Positions 13,308 through 25,818 of a DNA stretch of 64,000 nucleotides are shown one piece after another (within the stretch, counting starts at the first letter, position 1; each line of letters opens with the position of its first letter). A program made the translations under genes and the position numbers. Origin of the DNA: Ecdyonurus torrentis (taxonomy: Eukaryota > Arthropoda > Insecta > Ephemeroptera > Heptageniidae); the NCBI GenBank assembly GCA_949318235.1, contig OX439132.1:42018331-42082330 (forward strand). The letters are read 5' to 3'. The notes under the pieces are model-generated. The model was not told the DNA's origin and made no database searches. It was given only the letters and a program-made list of their open reading frames with translations.

Positions 13308-15388
13308 ATGAGTCTGTGTCGATTTTTTATTACAAATCATGTACATATTAATCAATTTACTAGACATTTATGCACAACCAGTGCTTTATGTAAATTTCAA
13401 AAACCTTATAGTGACTCCGCATCAAAAAAAGAGGGACAATTACGTCAGCAAGATGGATTATCAGAAGAGTACAGGATTGTCTATAATGCTCCTATGAAAA
13501 ATTACATTCAGGCTGCAAGCATTGTTTCCTTCGGAAGTTTACTGGGCTGTGGTGCATATAGCTCTTGGAAAGTTTATCTCACAATGGGAATACTTGGTCT
13601 ACCAATAAATAGTATATTTGATGAAGAACTTATTAATTTTGCACCTCATGAAATTGGAGTTACAATATTTGGTTTTCTTGCTGTAAACTTGGCACTTTGG
13701 AGAGTGTCATCTCAATACGCTTTACGAATTTACAGTAATGAGAATGAGGAATCTAAATCTCCGAGGTGAGACGTGGTAATATTTGGTTGTTTAGGATCCT
13801 TTAACATATCCATAATAATTTTATGGTTTACAGATGTATTATAGTACACAGACTGATAAAGTACTAACTAAATGATATTTGATATATATAGCACCGAATT
13901 TAGATTTTGCAGCGTTTATATGGAAAAAAATATAAATATTAAACATATCAGAGAGAGGCAGAGGTAGCAGAGGTTTTCTGCCACCACAAAACTTTTAAGA
14001 AAAGTTGAGAAAAAGAGGAGAAATCTTTGTCACCATCAAAAGTGGTTCTCTCTCCTTGTTTGCCTGAATGTTGCAAGCAGCTCATGTTTGTTTGTTTCGA
14101 TACTGGGACCAACATTATTATTGAAGTAGACTGGGCTGTCTGCAGTGTGCTGCATCGTAACGCAAGGCCAGTTTGTCACATGTCACATGATTGACATGAT
14201 AAGAGCTCCTGAGCTGAGCTGCTTGCTGCATACAACATTCAGGCAAACAAATAGAACTACTCTTTCATTGTGGTCTCTAAAACCATATGAATGATATTTG
14301 AAATCTGTTTCACTATAGTTGAACTTTTAGCTTCTTTTAAGAGGTAAAGCGTCAGACCCGGACTGGCCATAAGAGCAAGTCCGCGATAGCGGATGAGGCC
14401 CCTCCTTGTTTGGAGACCCCTAAGGCCCTTAAAGGGATGTAACCAGGGTGTTACGCCCCCTTTTGTGGCATTGGGTTAGAGCACAAATCAAGTATCTACA
14501 AAAGCAGCAAGTTCAAAACAATATACAAAAAGATAAGAGTTTCGACTTAGCTGCTTTTGTAGATACACAGTTTGCGCTCTAACTCGACAATATATGTGTA
14601 TAGACTAATAAAGGAACAACTGTTTTAAGGCCGATTTTAAGCGATTTCACTTACATCTGCTTTTATTTCAACGTACTGTACTGCGCATGTGTAGTAGGTA
14701 GAAACAGAAGCGGATATGAGCTAAAAGTCAGCCTCAAAACAGTTTTCCCATTATTAGTTAGTAGAAAAGGATTGAATATAATAATTATAATATATTATAT
14801 ATATAATATTATACATAATATATAATAATATACTATAATAATAAAGGATGAATATATAAATAGCATTTAGTTGCTAATCAAATAACCACTACTACTACAG
14901 TACTACTACATTTAAAACCTCTGTAATAAAAATAAACAATAATGTTATCAATTTTAAAATTGCTAGACGTTGTTGAACAGTTTGTATTTTTTTTTTTTTT
15001 TTTATATATGAAGTAGCAAAGAAATGTCGCTTTCAAAATACAACTTTGCTGATATCAGTGATTATGATTGATTATCAATGTAAAGTCCCTGAAAATATGC
15101 TTTTAGTTAAATTTCTAGTGTACTTTAGACCAAAGTAAATGACACATATTATAATCTAATCCCATATTTTATTGTTGTTGTTTCAGATACTGCTGCATTA
15201 TGACTGGACTGATGCCCCTGACAAGTCGTAAAATTGAATTTCATGCTGGAGATATACAGAGTGTGAAAACTTTATCAGCTAAAATGCCTTGGTCACAAAG
15301 CTACTTCACTCTAGGGTCTACTAAATTGATTCTCTTAGAAAATTATTTTAGAACTCCTGCTGATTTTCATGATATGAGGAAGAGATAG
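13308..15388 (+). CDS. TMEM186: TMEM70/TMEM186/TMEM223-superfamily mitochondrial membrane protein, likely TMEM186
   Basis: Two exons, 13308-13765 and 15187-15388, joined by a GT-AG intron that splits an Arg codon, encode 219 residues. The N-terminus is basic and Ser/Thr/Arg-rich without acidic residues for about 30 residues, as in a mitochondrial presequence. EEYRIVYNAP leads into two hydrophobic segments (about 68-90 and 118-135). After these comes a soluble C-terminal part with KIEFHAGDIQS and a final FRTPADFHDM. This layout is that of the TMEM70/186/223 superfamily of mitochondrial inner-membrane assembly factors (TMEM186 for complex I, TMEM70 for complexes I/V). The superfamily call is firmer than the paralogue call; the KIEFHAGDIQ segment also resembles TMEM70. 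The intron is packed with miniature inverted-repeat elements. Confidence 0.68.
14045..14280. repeat. foldback element in TMEM186-like intron
   Basis: Arms share TTGTTTGCCTGAATGTTG and CAAGCAGCTCA. The left arm runs from about 14045 to 14085, and its reverse complement ends near 14280. The right arm has an extra TATGCAG. The spacing gives a miniature inverted-repeat element of about 235 bp. Exact ends and target duplication are not resolved. Confidence 0.55.
14353..14470. mobile_element. truncated hAT-like miniature element
   Basis: Begins CAGACCCGGACTGGCC, a hAT-style terminus. It shares blocks with the element at 52349-52534: ACTGGCCAT, GCAAGTCCGC, CCCCTAAGGCCC, and a hairpin core around AACCAGGGTGTTA. 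The matching right terminus seen in the other copy is absent here, so this copy is truncated. Confidence 0.6.
14474..14582. repeat. short inverted-repeat element
   Basis: GTTAGAGCACAAA and GTATCTACAAAAGCAGC in the left arm reappear as the reverse complement in the right arm, which ends GCGCTCTAAC. The arms are about 35 bp around a spacer of about 40 bp. It directly abuts the truncated hAT-like copy. Confidence 0.6.
14606..14759. repeat. foldback element, arms about 65 bp
   Basis: The left arm starts TAATAAAGGAACAACTGTTTT and the right arm ends with its near reverse complement (AAAACAGTTTTCCCATTATTA). Similarity continues inward through GGCCGATTTTAAGC and ACATCTGCTTTT, with mismatches. It is the fourth miniature element in the same 1.4-kb intron. 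Confidence 0.6.
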
Positions 15389-15524
15389 TTCAATTTGTGA
15401 AGATGTAAGTTATATAATTTTTTTCAACATCTTGTCTACTTTGCAAATTGTTTTAATTTTGGTAATATAAATACATATAAGATTAGGAAATTGAACCATC
15501 GCAGCGTTCTTTTATTATGTAAAC

Positions 15525-15530
15525 ATTAAA
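15525..15530 (+). terminator. candidate polyadenylation signal of the TMEM186-like gene
   Basis: ATTAAA lies 137 bp after the stop codon. The first canonical AATAAA downstream is at about 16230, beyond the large hairpin, so longer transcripts could include that hairpin in their 3' UTR. Confidence 0.35.
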
Positions 15531-15598
15531 ACTAGGTGTATATTTCTCCACATGAAATGATGAGTATTTTACTATCCTTTTCTTATCATAATATGTAA

Positions 15599-16005
15599 TA
15601 TGATAAATTGAAAGAAAAGGATAGGAGAAAACCAGCAAGGGCCTTACCATAGTGAAGAGAGTCCCATAGTTCGGTGAAAATCTTGCTAGCACAGATATAA
15701 AATAACTAACACATTGGAAATATTTCGGCAATCAACTCCAAGAGAGATATGGAGCGTGTTATGCCTTCATCAGTCCTTACATCAGTCCTCAGAGAGAAAC
15801 TATGAAGTTTCTCTCTGAGTCTGTAAGGACTGATGAAGGCATAACACGCTCCATATCTCTCTTGGAGTCGATTGCCGAAATATTTCCAATGTGTTAGTTA
15901 TTTTATACCTGTGCTAGCAAGATTTTCACCAAACTATGGGACTCTCTTCACTATGGTAAGGCCCTTGCTGGTTTTCTCCTATCCTTTTCTTTCAATTTAT
16001 CATAC
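15599..16005. repeat. large near-perfect foldback element (two arms of about 200 bp, 6-bp loop)
   Basis: The left arm 15599-15800 is almost exactly the reverse complement of the right arm 15807-16005, with the loop TATGAA. The termini read TATGATAAATTGAAAG and CTTTCAATTTATCATA. Differences are a few substitutions and a small insertion (ATCAGTCCTTAC). A partial extra terminus (CTATCCTTTTCTTATCATA, near 15572-15590) lies just outside the left end. No clear target duplication is visible. The element sits between the convergent 3' ends of the TMEM186-like gene and Pin1. It has no open frame of its own. Confidence 0.9.
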
Positions 16006-16072
16006 CTAACCGCGATGGTTTATTTTCCTTAATATACATATAATATGTAATATAGGTACAATTGGTACAAAT

Positions 16073-16224
16073 CAGGGCTTAAAGTAGAAAAATTCTTTTA
16101 CGGAGCTCTCAATGCTAAAAAAAAAAACTCACGATAGCTCCGGAGCTCCCATAAGGGCAATGTTAAACTTTCAACTTTTTACTAGAGCTCAGCTCCTAAT
16201 AGCTCCGGCTTACTTTAAGCCCTG
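16073..16224. mobile_element. 152-bp hAT-type MITE with perfect 8-bp target-site duplication
   Basis: Termini are CAGGGCTTAAAGTA and, inverted, TACTTTAAGCCCTG (14 bp, perfect). The element is flanked on both sides by GTACAAAT (16065-16072 and 16225-16232). CAGGG-type ends with an 8-bp target duplication are diagnostic of hAT elements. The interior repeats GAGCTC/AGCTCC blocks in both orientations and has no coding capacity, so it must have been mobilised in trans. Confidence 0.92.
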
Positions 16225-16587
16225 GTACAAATAAAGTATTATCATACTGTATGCAGCATCTCTGAATTTCTTGTGAACAATTATGGTTGAGACCCAGTTG
16301 TTGGCAGTATGGCACCAAAAATAACCTAAACAAATGTACAGAGTCTTGTATTGCTGCTTTTGACTGTAGAAAATTTGAAAATAAAGATTTTTTTAATGAA
16401 ATCTTCAAAAAATTATTATCTCATCAACTAGTAATTATATAAATACAGTATATGAAAAAAACATTGCGGTTAATGATACTAAAACAATAGGATAGAAATA
16501 GAACGGGAGAAATTAGAGCACTGTGTATTACAAGTTAATGCAAAGCGAAATTCTCTAATTTTGATAGTTAATGGGATAGGTATTCAA

Positions 16588-16703
16588 ATTCACTAGGCAT
16601 TGCTAGGACGTTTTTTACAAAAAGAATAGTCACAGAATAACCCATCCTGCCATCCTTTTAAATTCTTTTCATGAAAATCATCCTAGAAATGCCTAGTGAA
16701 CTC
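16588..16703. repeat. small inverted-repeat element
   Basis: TTCACTAGGCATTGCTAGGA on the left is matched by the inverted TCCTAGAAATGCCTAGTGAA on the right with one mismatch. Total length is about 115 bp with a non-coding interior. Likely a MITE of unassigned family. Confidence 0.65.
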
Positions 16704-17364
16704 ATCAACTAGTAAAGCTAGACTTGAACCTTGAAAATTTGGATTGAATTAAACGGTGGCATCAAAAATTCTAACTCAATATTTCTTGTTAACAATTGGG
16801 AATTAATGTTTTTCATTAAAATAATCTGCCAAAAAATCAATTATTATAGCGTGTAAAAAATTAGGCCTTGCATCTCGAAAATTTACTGAATAAGATACTG
16901 CTTGTTCAAAAATTGGAAGAAATGATTCCCCCTATTATTTTCATATTATTTTAACTCAACAGCCATGCTCAATAGACTTCTATATGTGCATACTTTGATT
17001 TATGAATGTTCAGAAGTTGAATATCATAACTATTTTAGCCTTTTTGGAAAAAAAATTTTGAATATTCAAGGGGAGGGGGGGGGGGGCAGTTACAAGTCTG
17101 TAATAGTTTTAGAACTTGGTCTTTATTAATATAACAACACATAATTTTAAGCAAAATAAAAATTTGCTCATTATTTATAAACGTAAAAGTTTTCTGCTTT
17201 CTTTGCAGCTCTAGTGAATTGCCTGCAATAAAATTTAAAGGCTATCTGCAAAAGAATGTTCCAAAACAGTAAATATGAGTGCGCTTTATCAACCAGTTGG
17301 CAATATAATGTTTTAAAGAAAAGAAAAGCAATAGGCAATAAAGACAGGATTTTATAATTTTATA

Positions 17365-17370
17365 TTTATT
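17365..17370 (-). terminator. candidate polyadenylation signal of Pin1
   Basis: TTTATT on the + strand reads AATAAA on the minus strand, about 200 bp after the Pin1 stop codon. Confidence 0.4.
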
Positions 17371-17568
17371 TTAAAAAAATCATACTGTGTAATGCTGACA
17401 CTGAGTAAATTAATTAATCCAATTTTGAAAGAAAAAATATAAATATTCTACATTATCATTTAAATGTTATTGGCATCCCTGGTGAAAGTGCATAACAATA
17501 CTGATTATTTTTCAAGTGGCACAAATAATAAGACAAAGAAGGGCAGGAATGTTTGATATAGGGTTGAT

Positions 17569-18447
17569 TTAAGCAGTACGAAGGATAATATGGACTCCAG
17601 AATCAGAAACGACGGGATCACTCAGCTCGCCGACTTTCAGTGCAAAGGCTGCCTGCTCGAAAGGCCTTTGCATTGCACCTCGACCAAATGGTCCAAGATC
17701 TCCACCTCGTTTGGCAGAGCTGCAATCTGAAAATTGTTGAGCCAACTCTGCAAATGAGGCTTTGCCTGACACAATCTGCTCACGGTAGTCTGAAACAATA
17801 ACATCCATCATTTATTTTCTTTATAATACGAGACTTTTATTTTAATTTCGTAATGAGGAAAAGATATGCGTAAGCGAGTCATCTCATTTAAAAACTGATT
17901 CTATTATAAATATTAAAATTGGAAGACAATAATCTATTATCAATTGTAATTTGTCTTTAAAGATCCGAACACCTACAAACTTCTAAAATTACAAGAAAAA
18001 TAATGATTGAAAATTCCTCCTATTTTAAAAGACCTTTTACTAAATCCAGAGCTTCATCTTGTGTGCGTGAAATGTTTTCTTCGCGCCAAGATGATGGTCT
18101 GCGAGATCCTCTATGCTTGACCAGTAAATGACTGCATTGCACTTGTTCTGGTCCACTGCTGGACACAGGTTCAGCCGCTTTGGTTGGAGCCTCCCACTGA
18201 CTTTCCTTTGTGTAAACATTAAGATAATAATGCTGGCCTGAAATGTAAACAAATTGTCAGAGGTAACGCATGGGAAGCCGGTTTACATAAACGATTATCA
18301 AAAATTTGTCCCTTAAATTATTACTTAATTATAAAAATAGTTCTGGGACAAGAGAATAATAATTTGAATATTAAATATCTTAAAATGCAAACCTGTAGAC
18401 CGGCTTAAACGCTTCTCCCAACCAGACGGTAATTCTTCGTCTGCCAT
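17569..18447 (-). CDS. Pin1: Pin1/dodo phospho-Ser/Thr-Pro peptidyl-prolyl isomerase
   Basis: Three exons on the minus strand, 18447-18393, 18237-18034 and 17789-17569, with in-frame GT-AG junctions, give 159 residues (human Pin1 has 163). Residues 6-36 are a WW domain with both tryptophans (W10, W33), the YYLN core and the closing proline P36. Residues about 50-159 are the parvulin isomerase domain: CSHLLVKH with H55 and K59, the phosphate-binding R64-R65, the catalytic-pocket cysteine C109 in [14 protein letters not shown], and H153 in SDSGVHII. All key residues of a phospho-specific isomerase are present. The enzyme isomerises pSer/pThr-Pro bonds in nuclear and cytoplasmic signalling proteins. 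The start ATG opens [10 protein letters not shown], exactly as in the family. It is convergent with the TMEM186-like gene and divergent from the promoter at 18.6 kb. Confidence 0.97.
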
Positions 18448-18893
18448 GATTTTATTTTAACATACACAAAAATCGAGAGGAGAAAACTATCGATCTTGCG
18501 CGGGCAACTGGAGCTTAAAATTTGTAAAATTAACAATGATTGGACGCTTTTACCAAATTTTATCTAATTTAACCAATAGGAGAAGTTGTTCTAGGAATTT
18601 GACGTTTCTCTTGTTCCCAGATGACGGCGGGGCTGCAGACAACGCCCCCTTAAAATAGCACTGTTCGCCGCGCCACTCGAATGCAGTGGCACGATTGTTG
18701 AGTTATTTGAGTACACCAGTTCAGAAGTGCGGTGCAGTGCAACGGGACAGCAAGGGGTCACTAGCGTTCTCCGTTCTCCAAGATCCACGACACGCAGTCT
18801 CGTTCGTTTGGATTTTTTTTTATCCCTTACAAGCCATTGAATTATTGGATTTGATATAGTTGGATTTTTATACCTTCGTCTTCTAGAAAAGGT
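18448..18893 (+). promoter_or_regulatory. divergent promoter and probable non-coding first exon (candidate Evi5 5' exon)
   Basis: GC-rich DNA begins just upstream of the Pin1 start codon and continues to a good splice donor, AAAAG/GTACGT, at 18893/18894. From about 18690 there are initiator-like CAGT motifs and no long open frame, as expected for a 5' UTR exon. The next + strand gene with an open 3' splice site at its first recognised exon is Evi5 at 42155. Assignment to Evi5 is inference; an independent non-coding transcript is possible. Confidence 0.45.
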
Positions 18894-20233
18894 ACGTGTA
18901 AATATAAATGTTATTTATTTTTTTAATTTATAGAATTTTATTAAATTATATTAATATTAAAAAAAAAATCTTATTGCATTTTCCATGCATTGGTTTTATA
19001 CACATATTAAAAAAAAAAACTATTAAAAAAAATCGCATAGTACGGCTCTTTTATGAAAGGCGAACATGTACAAAAGACAATTTTTTTTGTTAATTTTTTT
19101 TTATTACTCGCATATATATACATTTTATATTAATTTACTGTTTATTTATTTCATTTCATTTGTTTCAATTGGCTTTTTATTTATAGCCGTACATGCAACA
19201 TTTTTTTTTTCTATAAACTTCAATTAGAAACGGAAAAAAAAATTAATTGAAAATATATATCGGTAAATTTTAAGCGATGCGGGTTAAAGTGAGGTAATAT
19301 TATTAAAACTGCTGTTTTGTTCAATAAAAATTCTAAATTATATATACGACCGGCATATATATTTTTAGAGTGCGAGCACTAAAAAGTCGTATATAATAAT
19401 TAATACCAAAATTATAGGAGTGATGGCAGTACGTAATATAGATGCAAGTAAAAAATATTTACGCAACTTTCCTGTTGCTGCCTATCAACTCTCCAACCTA
19501 TTTTTAAATCTACATAATGCATGAAACACATCCGTATTTTTTTTTTAGTAGATATATGGAGATAAGCCGCTAATAGTAGAGAGCACCGCAAACCTGGGTG
19601 CGATATGCATGAAAGAGTAGTCAGGCGCCAATTTTAACACGTAGAGATAGGAAATCAACGGAGTCTTGAGTGTTTCAGCGGAGATGCTTTTGAAGTAGTT
19701 TTTCATCGTCTAATCGCATAGCTCGAAATTAATATCTGAGAAATTTAATTTTGTCTCTTGCCTAGCTGGAGAAATAATAAAATAAACCCACACTTGTCCA
19801 ATTTACATTATGGACTTTTTATTTCTTTATAATTAATATTGGTGTACGTTATTATTATTTTTAATAGTATACACGCAGTATATATATTATCAATTGTTTT
19901 TTTTTTTATCAAAGTTACTTAATTGTTGTGTCACTATAAGGAAAATAAAAGGTAAATATAGGACTTTTAATTTTATGCGATTAATTAACAACTTATGTTC
20001 ATTTAAAACTCACTATACATACAAAAAAAAAAAAAAAAAAAAAAAGAGGAAGTGCGGATTGTATAATATTTAATTAGCGTGTGCGTATCCTTCAGAAAAA
20101 AAAAACAATGGAAATTTTATAGAAAGATAAAATAGTTCTTTTCAACTTTTTATTACTACAAAATATTGTCATTCCATGTTGAAGCAGTATTTATATAAAA
20201 CAAAAGTTAGATAGATTATCTGTAGGCGTGCGC

Positions 20234-20265
<32 letters not shown>

Positions 20266-22603
20266 ATTGTACTTATTAATTTACTTTATACAGTACTAAT
20301 TTTATTTCTTTGATGATTTTGCTAAAATCACATCTCTATAGGAAGGATGAGCGAGAAAGAGGCACTAACAAGGTATAGAAAACAAAGATAAAGTGTGGGT
20401 ATGAGTTATTGAGACCTTGGTGAGACTGGTTTTGGAACCCACGACACGTAATCCCACAACCACAAGATACGCCCCCTCATGACTTCAGTTCAGTACCGTC
20501 CTACTGTCCTTTTGCAGTACACACAAATATGTTGCGTTTGTCGTATCGATTTTTCTCTCTTCTCTTTAGCATACCCCTACATATATAGCTGAATGTTAAA
20601 TTATTCAATTTACTTGCATTTTACAAAATAAGTTTTTTCTCCCCTTATATATCATATATATGAGGTCAAAAAAATCTGACAGTGTAATAAGATCACAGAA
20701 ATATATGAGAGAAGAATATTAACAAGACAGTAAATGCTGGGGAAATGATTTCCCAAGATACACATTTCAGGAAACTTAAAAAATAATAAATAACATTTAG
20801 ATAAAAATTTTATACTCAAAAATATTATATTTTTTATATAACTATTTTAATATGTATTATATAATATAATAGGTATGAATTGTATGAAAATAAGGAGCAG
20901 AGACAGAATATTATAATATATTCAAACAATAATTATTTTTCCTATGCGAAGCTTTAGTTTTTGTCTCGATTCAAAATGCATTAGCTCTTGTTGCACTCAC
21001 ATTATAGTGATTATTATAAAGCAGCAAATATTTATTAATGTGCGGTTGCTTAGTTGCATATATATAGCATATTATAGTAAACAAAAGATAAACAAAAAAA
21101 AACTTTAAAATATCCTTGCTGTAAATAATCATGATCCTGTTATAGTGTTATCTTATCTGCATATTATAAACTTTTAGAAAAAAATGTATACGTAAATAAT
21201 TCCTCATTGTCGTTTCCTATACGATATTTTTATTGGTTTCATAGCATGTTACTCACGCGGTATAGTATATTGAATGACTGTATGTAAACGACAATTAGGC
21301 ATGTTAATTTGATTGTCTCGAAAGTATATAGTGAGGAGGATGACTCAGTCGCGCAGAGAGCTCGGTGTTGTTAATGATGTCATGGACTCTACAAGCTCTC
21401 TCAATTCTCCTCGCTGTGTGTGTACTGTATAAAATATAATAGCATTAAAAAGACGTTCGTTGACTCTCCCATTTTCTTATAACTGTGTATGTACGTATGT
21501 CTTCGAATTAAATGAACACTTGCACTTACAAACCTAATAATGTATTCATAATTCATATCTAGAAACATAATAAATAAAATTTAGGATTTTGCGTCCCAAG
21601 TTCATTCAATCATGTTTTATTATTACAATGAACAGAAATCATTGCAATGAATTTTTATTTGGAAATTAAAAAAAAAAAAAAAAAAATTCAAAATAAAATA
21701 CAAATATTATATCAAAATTAAATCTGTCTTTAAATAATAATAATAATAATAAAGTATTTTATTTAGTTGAATTTTGTAAAGTATGGACATTGACACTAAA
21801 AATCACACTATAAATTCACACATCACAAAGTATAATAGCAAATCACTAAATAATGCTATATAATAAGATACTTCCTCTGATATAAGTACCAATCTATGAT
21901 AAGTACTAACAAGTACAATAATACCTTTTTATCAAGTGTAATCATGATTATCGCCTTAATATGATTTTTTTAAATTGGTTTGGCCACACAAGTTTAAGAC
22001 AATTGAAAGTTTAAGGACGTGACTTTGTTAACACTTTTGCTCTTTGAGATCACGCAGCTGCCTCTTTTAATTCTGACGAATCAAATTGTATAAAAAATCT
22101 AAAACTCTACGTATGATGTAACTGTGCACATCAAACATAATAAACTTCTCTTATTTAAATAATGTTATTTGATGAGTCAATTAATGAAAATTAAAAACAA
22201 CAAAACTTTAAACTGCTTTTTTTTTCTCTCTTTATTTGTAATATCATTTTTTAAATAAGCAATGAATTAATATTTCAAAGATTCGTTTTTATGCTGCTGT
22301 GGAATAAATATGAGAGAGAGAGAGAGAGTACTGATTATAGTATAATACAAGCCTTTTTTTTAACGAACATACGCTATATACGCTAGCTAAAAGTTTAATT
22401 TTATGGAATGTTTTTTACTATAATATATTACATTGCTACACTGCTCTATGGAAAAGTGTCCGATCAATGCGGCGGTGATTATTAGAAATGGGCTATATGA
22501 TAGTAATTGAAATCTCAGTAAACTACACTCGGTGCAAACGTATCGTACTGTACAATACACACGAGAAGCCCCTTGTTTCACATTTCAAACTTATTCGTCG
22601 TCG

Positions 22604-22606
<3 letters not shown>

Positions 22607-22658
<52 letters not shown>
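22607..22658. repeat. (TC)n microsatellite
   Basis: An uninterrupted TC dinucleotide run of about 50 bp. Confidence 0.95.
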
Positions 22659-22664
<6 letters not shown>

Positions 22665-25443
22665 GTACGCTATATAATGTAAACGAGCCAGAAGCCTAAG
22701 GCATTAACTAATATGGTTTCATTATCCATGCACGGTAATAGCAAATGACTCAATATGCTCGTGTCGTTATTCGTAGCACTCATCTTTTCATGTTGATGAA
22801 ACCTCCCTTTTGTCAAATTAAAATCAAGTCATCGTACTGCTATATAATATATATTATAAACTTGCACATAAAATAATTAGCTCCTCATGCTCTGCCCGAG
22901 GTATTTTTATTACATTGCATTACTTTAAAACTTGACTTCAAATAATTAATTTTTTTATATAGCACGGAGAATTACTCCGCGACCCCTTATAAACTATAAT
23001 CTACATTTTTAACTTTCAACATTAACTTTGGAAGTTATATGAGATACTATAAATCTTGTCAAAGCGTTATTTTGAACAATGCCATAAATTGAAATAAATA
23101 TGCAACATTGTAATTCAAACATATCCTTATTTCTCCATTATTATCAACATCCGACAATCAATTCAATGACCATCAATCACCCTTTTAATTAACTTTCCCT
23201 TAAAAATTGTTTACAAATATATATATATATAAATAAAATAACAAAAATATAGAGAAATGATCTACAAGAAACAACAAAAATGTTTTTGCGAAAAAAAAAA
23301 TATTTACCGTTTCTTACTGTGGAAAAAGATAATTTTAAATAATCCGTTTTGTTAAAACGTCAAGAATAATATTATTATATATTTTGACCCCCCCTAGTAT
23401 TTTTTTTCCTTCCTATATATCATCGATTCATGCATGTGATTTAAACAGTAAATTTTAAATTTACAGTCACTCAAATAGAAAATATTATCTGGTACATTTA
23501 TAAGTTTATACGAAAAAAGTTTTATTTTAAGCTCTTATGTAAATAATGATTCTTTTTATACACGACGACAACTTGAAATGTTTACAGTCTGAAGAATTTT
23601 TTTTTCTCGTGAATATGTTTTTAACATTGAATAGATGAAACTCGTATTTATTTTCTCTCTTAGTTTTATAATAACTTGATTTTTAGTGACAGTTGAAAGA
23701 GTCGAATAATGAAAGTGTTACGCTATCTTTCTCTTTCTTTTAAGATTTCATTGTCGTATATGTTTCTCCAAAGTTTTTTGTTTTTTTCTTTTCAGCGAAG
23801 GCGGAGAGTGACTTTACTGTATAACGGGTTAGTAGAGTTGTATGAACCGCGAGTTGTTGTTGCGTCCTGTCTTGTGCGTGGTCTCTTAGCTGCCTCGTCG
23901 TTGTCATTATAAGAATTTTTTTATGCCTCTAGCATTTTAATATACCATCATTTCTTCCATTTATTATCACTCGTCGTCATTTTATTAACGAGGAAGAGTA
24001 CATTTTAATTTGCATGTGTCACTCAATGCGCAGGTTATTAAAAGCATCCTCTACGAGAACAACAAACCCATCTGCATCCATATAATAAGTATGCACCACG
24101 GAATAATAATTTTCATATAAATTATGTTGTAAAACAAAGTTATTTCACTTCTAGAATGCGTTTCGTGACTTTTAATATGTGGCAGAGAAGAGCAATTTTA
24201 GCAATCAGAAGAAGCTTTACTTCGTTATGGAGAAAAGCATATTGCTTTAACAGCAGTACAGCATAGTTAAGCTGTATCGCCGTATCATAAATATTAAAAA
24301 CCATTTTTCTTTGCATAGTACATAATATAGAGCAAAGAATAATCCGATAGTATTAAACTTGACTAAGTATGCGGCTTGCTGAATTTTTATAAGCTCTATG
24401 AAATTCGCAAGCTGTAAATTTCAAATAGTCTATGGTTGAATAGATTGGTTATCCTGTATAATATACAGATAAATCATAAATATAAAATACTATATAGCGC
24501 AGGTTATATGAAATATTAAACTATGAAATTGAATTATAATTGATATGCGATTTAATTTGGCAATACATATATATTTTTAATATATAGCCATGCAGCACGA
24601 GTTAAAAATTTAATTAAATATAATTATATTACAGTAGCGCCGATCCAATAACATTATTACATATTTTATAAAATTGCTATACTCTCCATTCTATATCATT
24701 TTACCGTAAATTTAAAACATAATAATATGTGATTAAAATTTCAATTTTAGGTGAAAGTTTTAAGCGTGGATGTTTATAATATGTGCAAATCATTATATTG
24801 GAAATCTCGATGCTGGTACTTTGAGTATAATTGAAAGCATTTTTTTTAATATTATTGTTGTTAATATTATTATAGTATTGTTTTAATCGTATTTGAGCCT
24901 TTGGGATATCAAATTACTAAATTATACATTTTCCACGTCCATTTATTATTGGTTTATTTATGCATTACGCATACATAATATAGAGGTAAAAAAACTTGAT
25001 TCTATGTATTATAATGTATACAATTTGTGTATATACATAATATGTTTATAAACATAAAAAAATACGTACAAAATTAGAATAAAATTAATTTAAGTATAGA
25101 AATAAACAGCGAATCTTCTACATCGTAAAGTGAGACATTTCAAATAAATAATAATAATAAAAAAAATAAAAAAAAGAAAAAAAAAAAGAAAAAAAAGAAA
25201 CACACACTATATACTTTTGCTACGTGTCGGGCTATAAAAGTTAGTGAGAACGAATGATGATACTAACGCTAGCAATTTATAGGTAATTTAAGTTCTCCAC
25301 TTTTGCTTTTACCTGCTGGACTAGCTACTGTATACATATATAAAAATATCCATTAGAGGTAGGAAACACATCATTCACTTCCATTTTGGTTTGAAATTTA
25401 TTTTATTAATGGTATAATATCTGCGCTATAACAATTTATTGCT

Positions 25444-25445
<2 letters not shown>

Positions 25446-25501
<56 letters not shown>
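25446..25501. repeat. (GA)n microsatellite
   Basis: A pure GA run of about 56 bp, with a shorter GA run also at 32040-32079. Confidence 0.95.
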
Positions 25502-25505
<4 letters not shown>

Positions 25506-25761
25506 AAAGCTGAAATCTGAGCAGCCATGTTGGTGCTACATTGCAACCCTTGCCATTGGTTAATGAAATATCAATCAACTTATTGGCAATTATTCTTATT
25601 ACTACTTTTCTCTCTACCTTGAGTGCTTTTATTCCATATTTTAATTTTTTTATCAATTCTATATAAATGTAATATTTATATTGAAATTATAATTTCAATT
25701 TATATTTTACGTAATAAGCTTTAAAAAAAAAACGTCTGAATGTTTAAATGTGAAACGAAGC

Positions 25762-25765
<4 letters not shown>

Positions 25766-25816
<51 letters not shown>
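25766..25816. repeat. 51-bp poly(T) tract
   Basis: An unbroken run of T. No retroposon body is recognisable next to it, so its origin is unclear. Confidence 0.95.
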
Positions 25817-25818
<2 letters not shown>

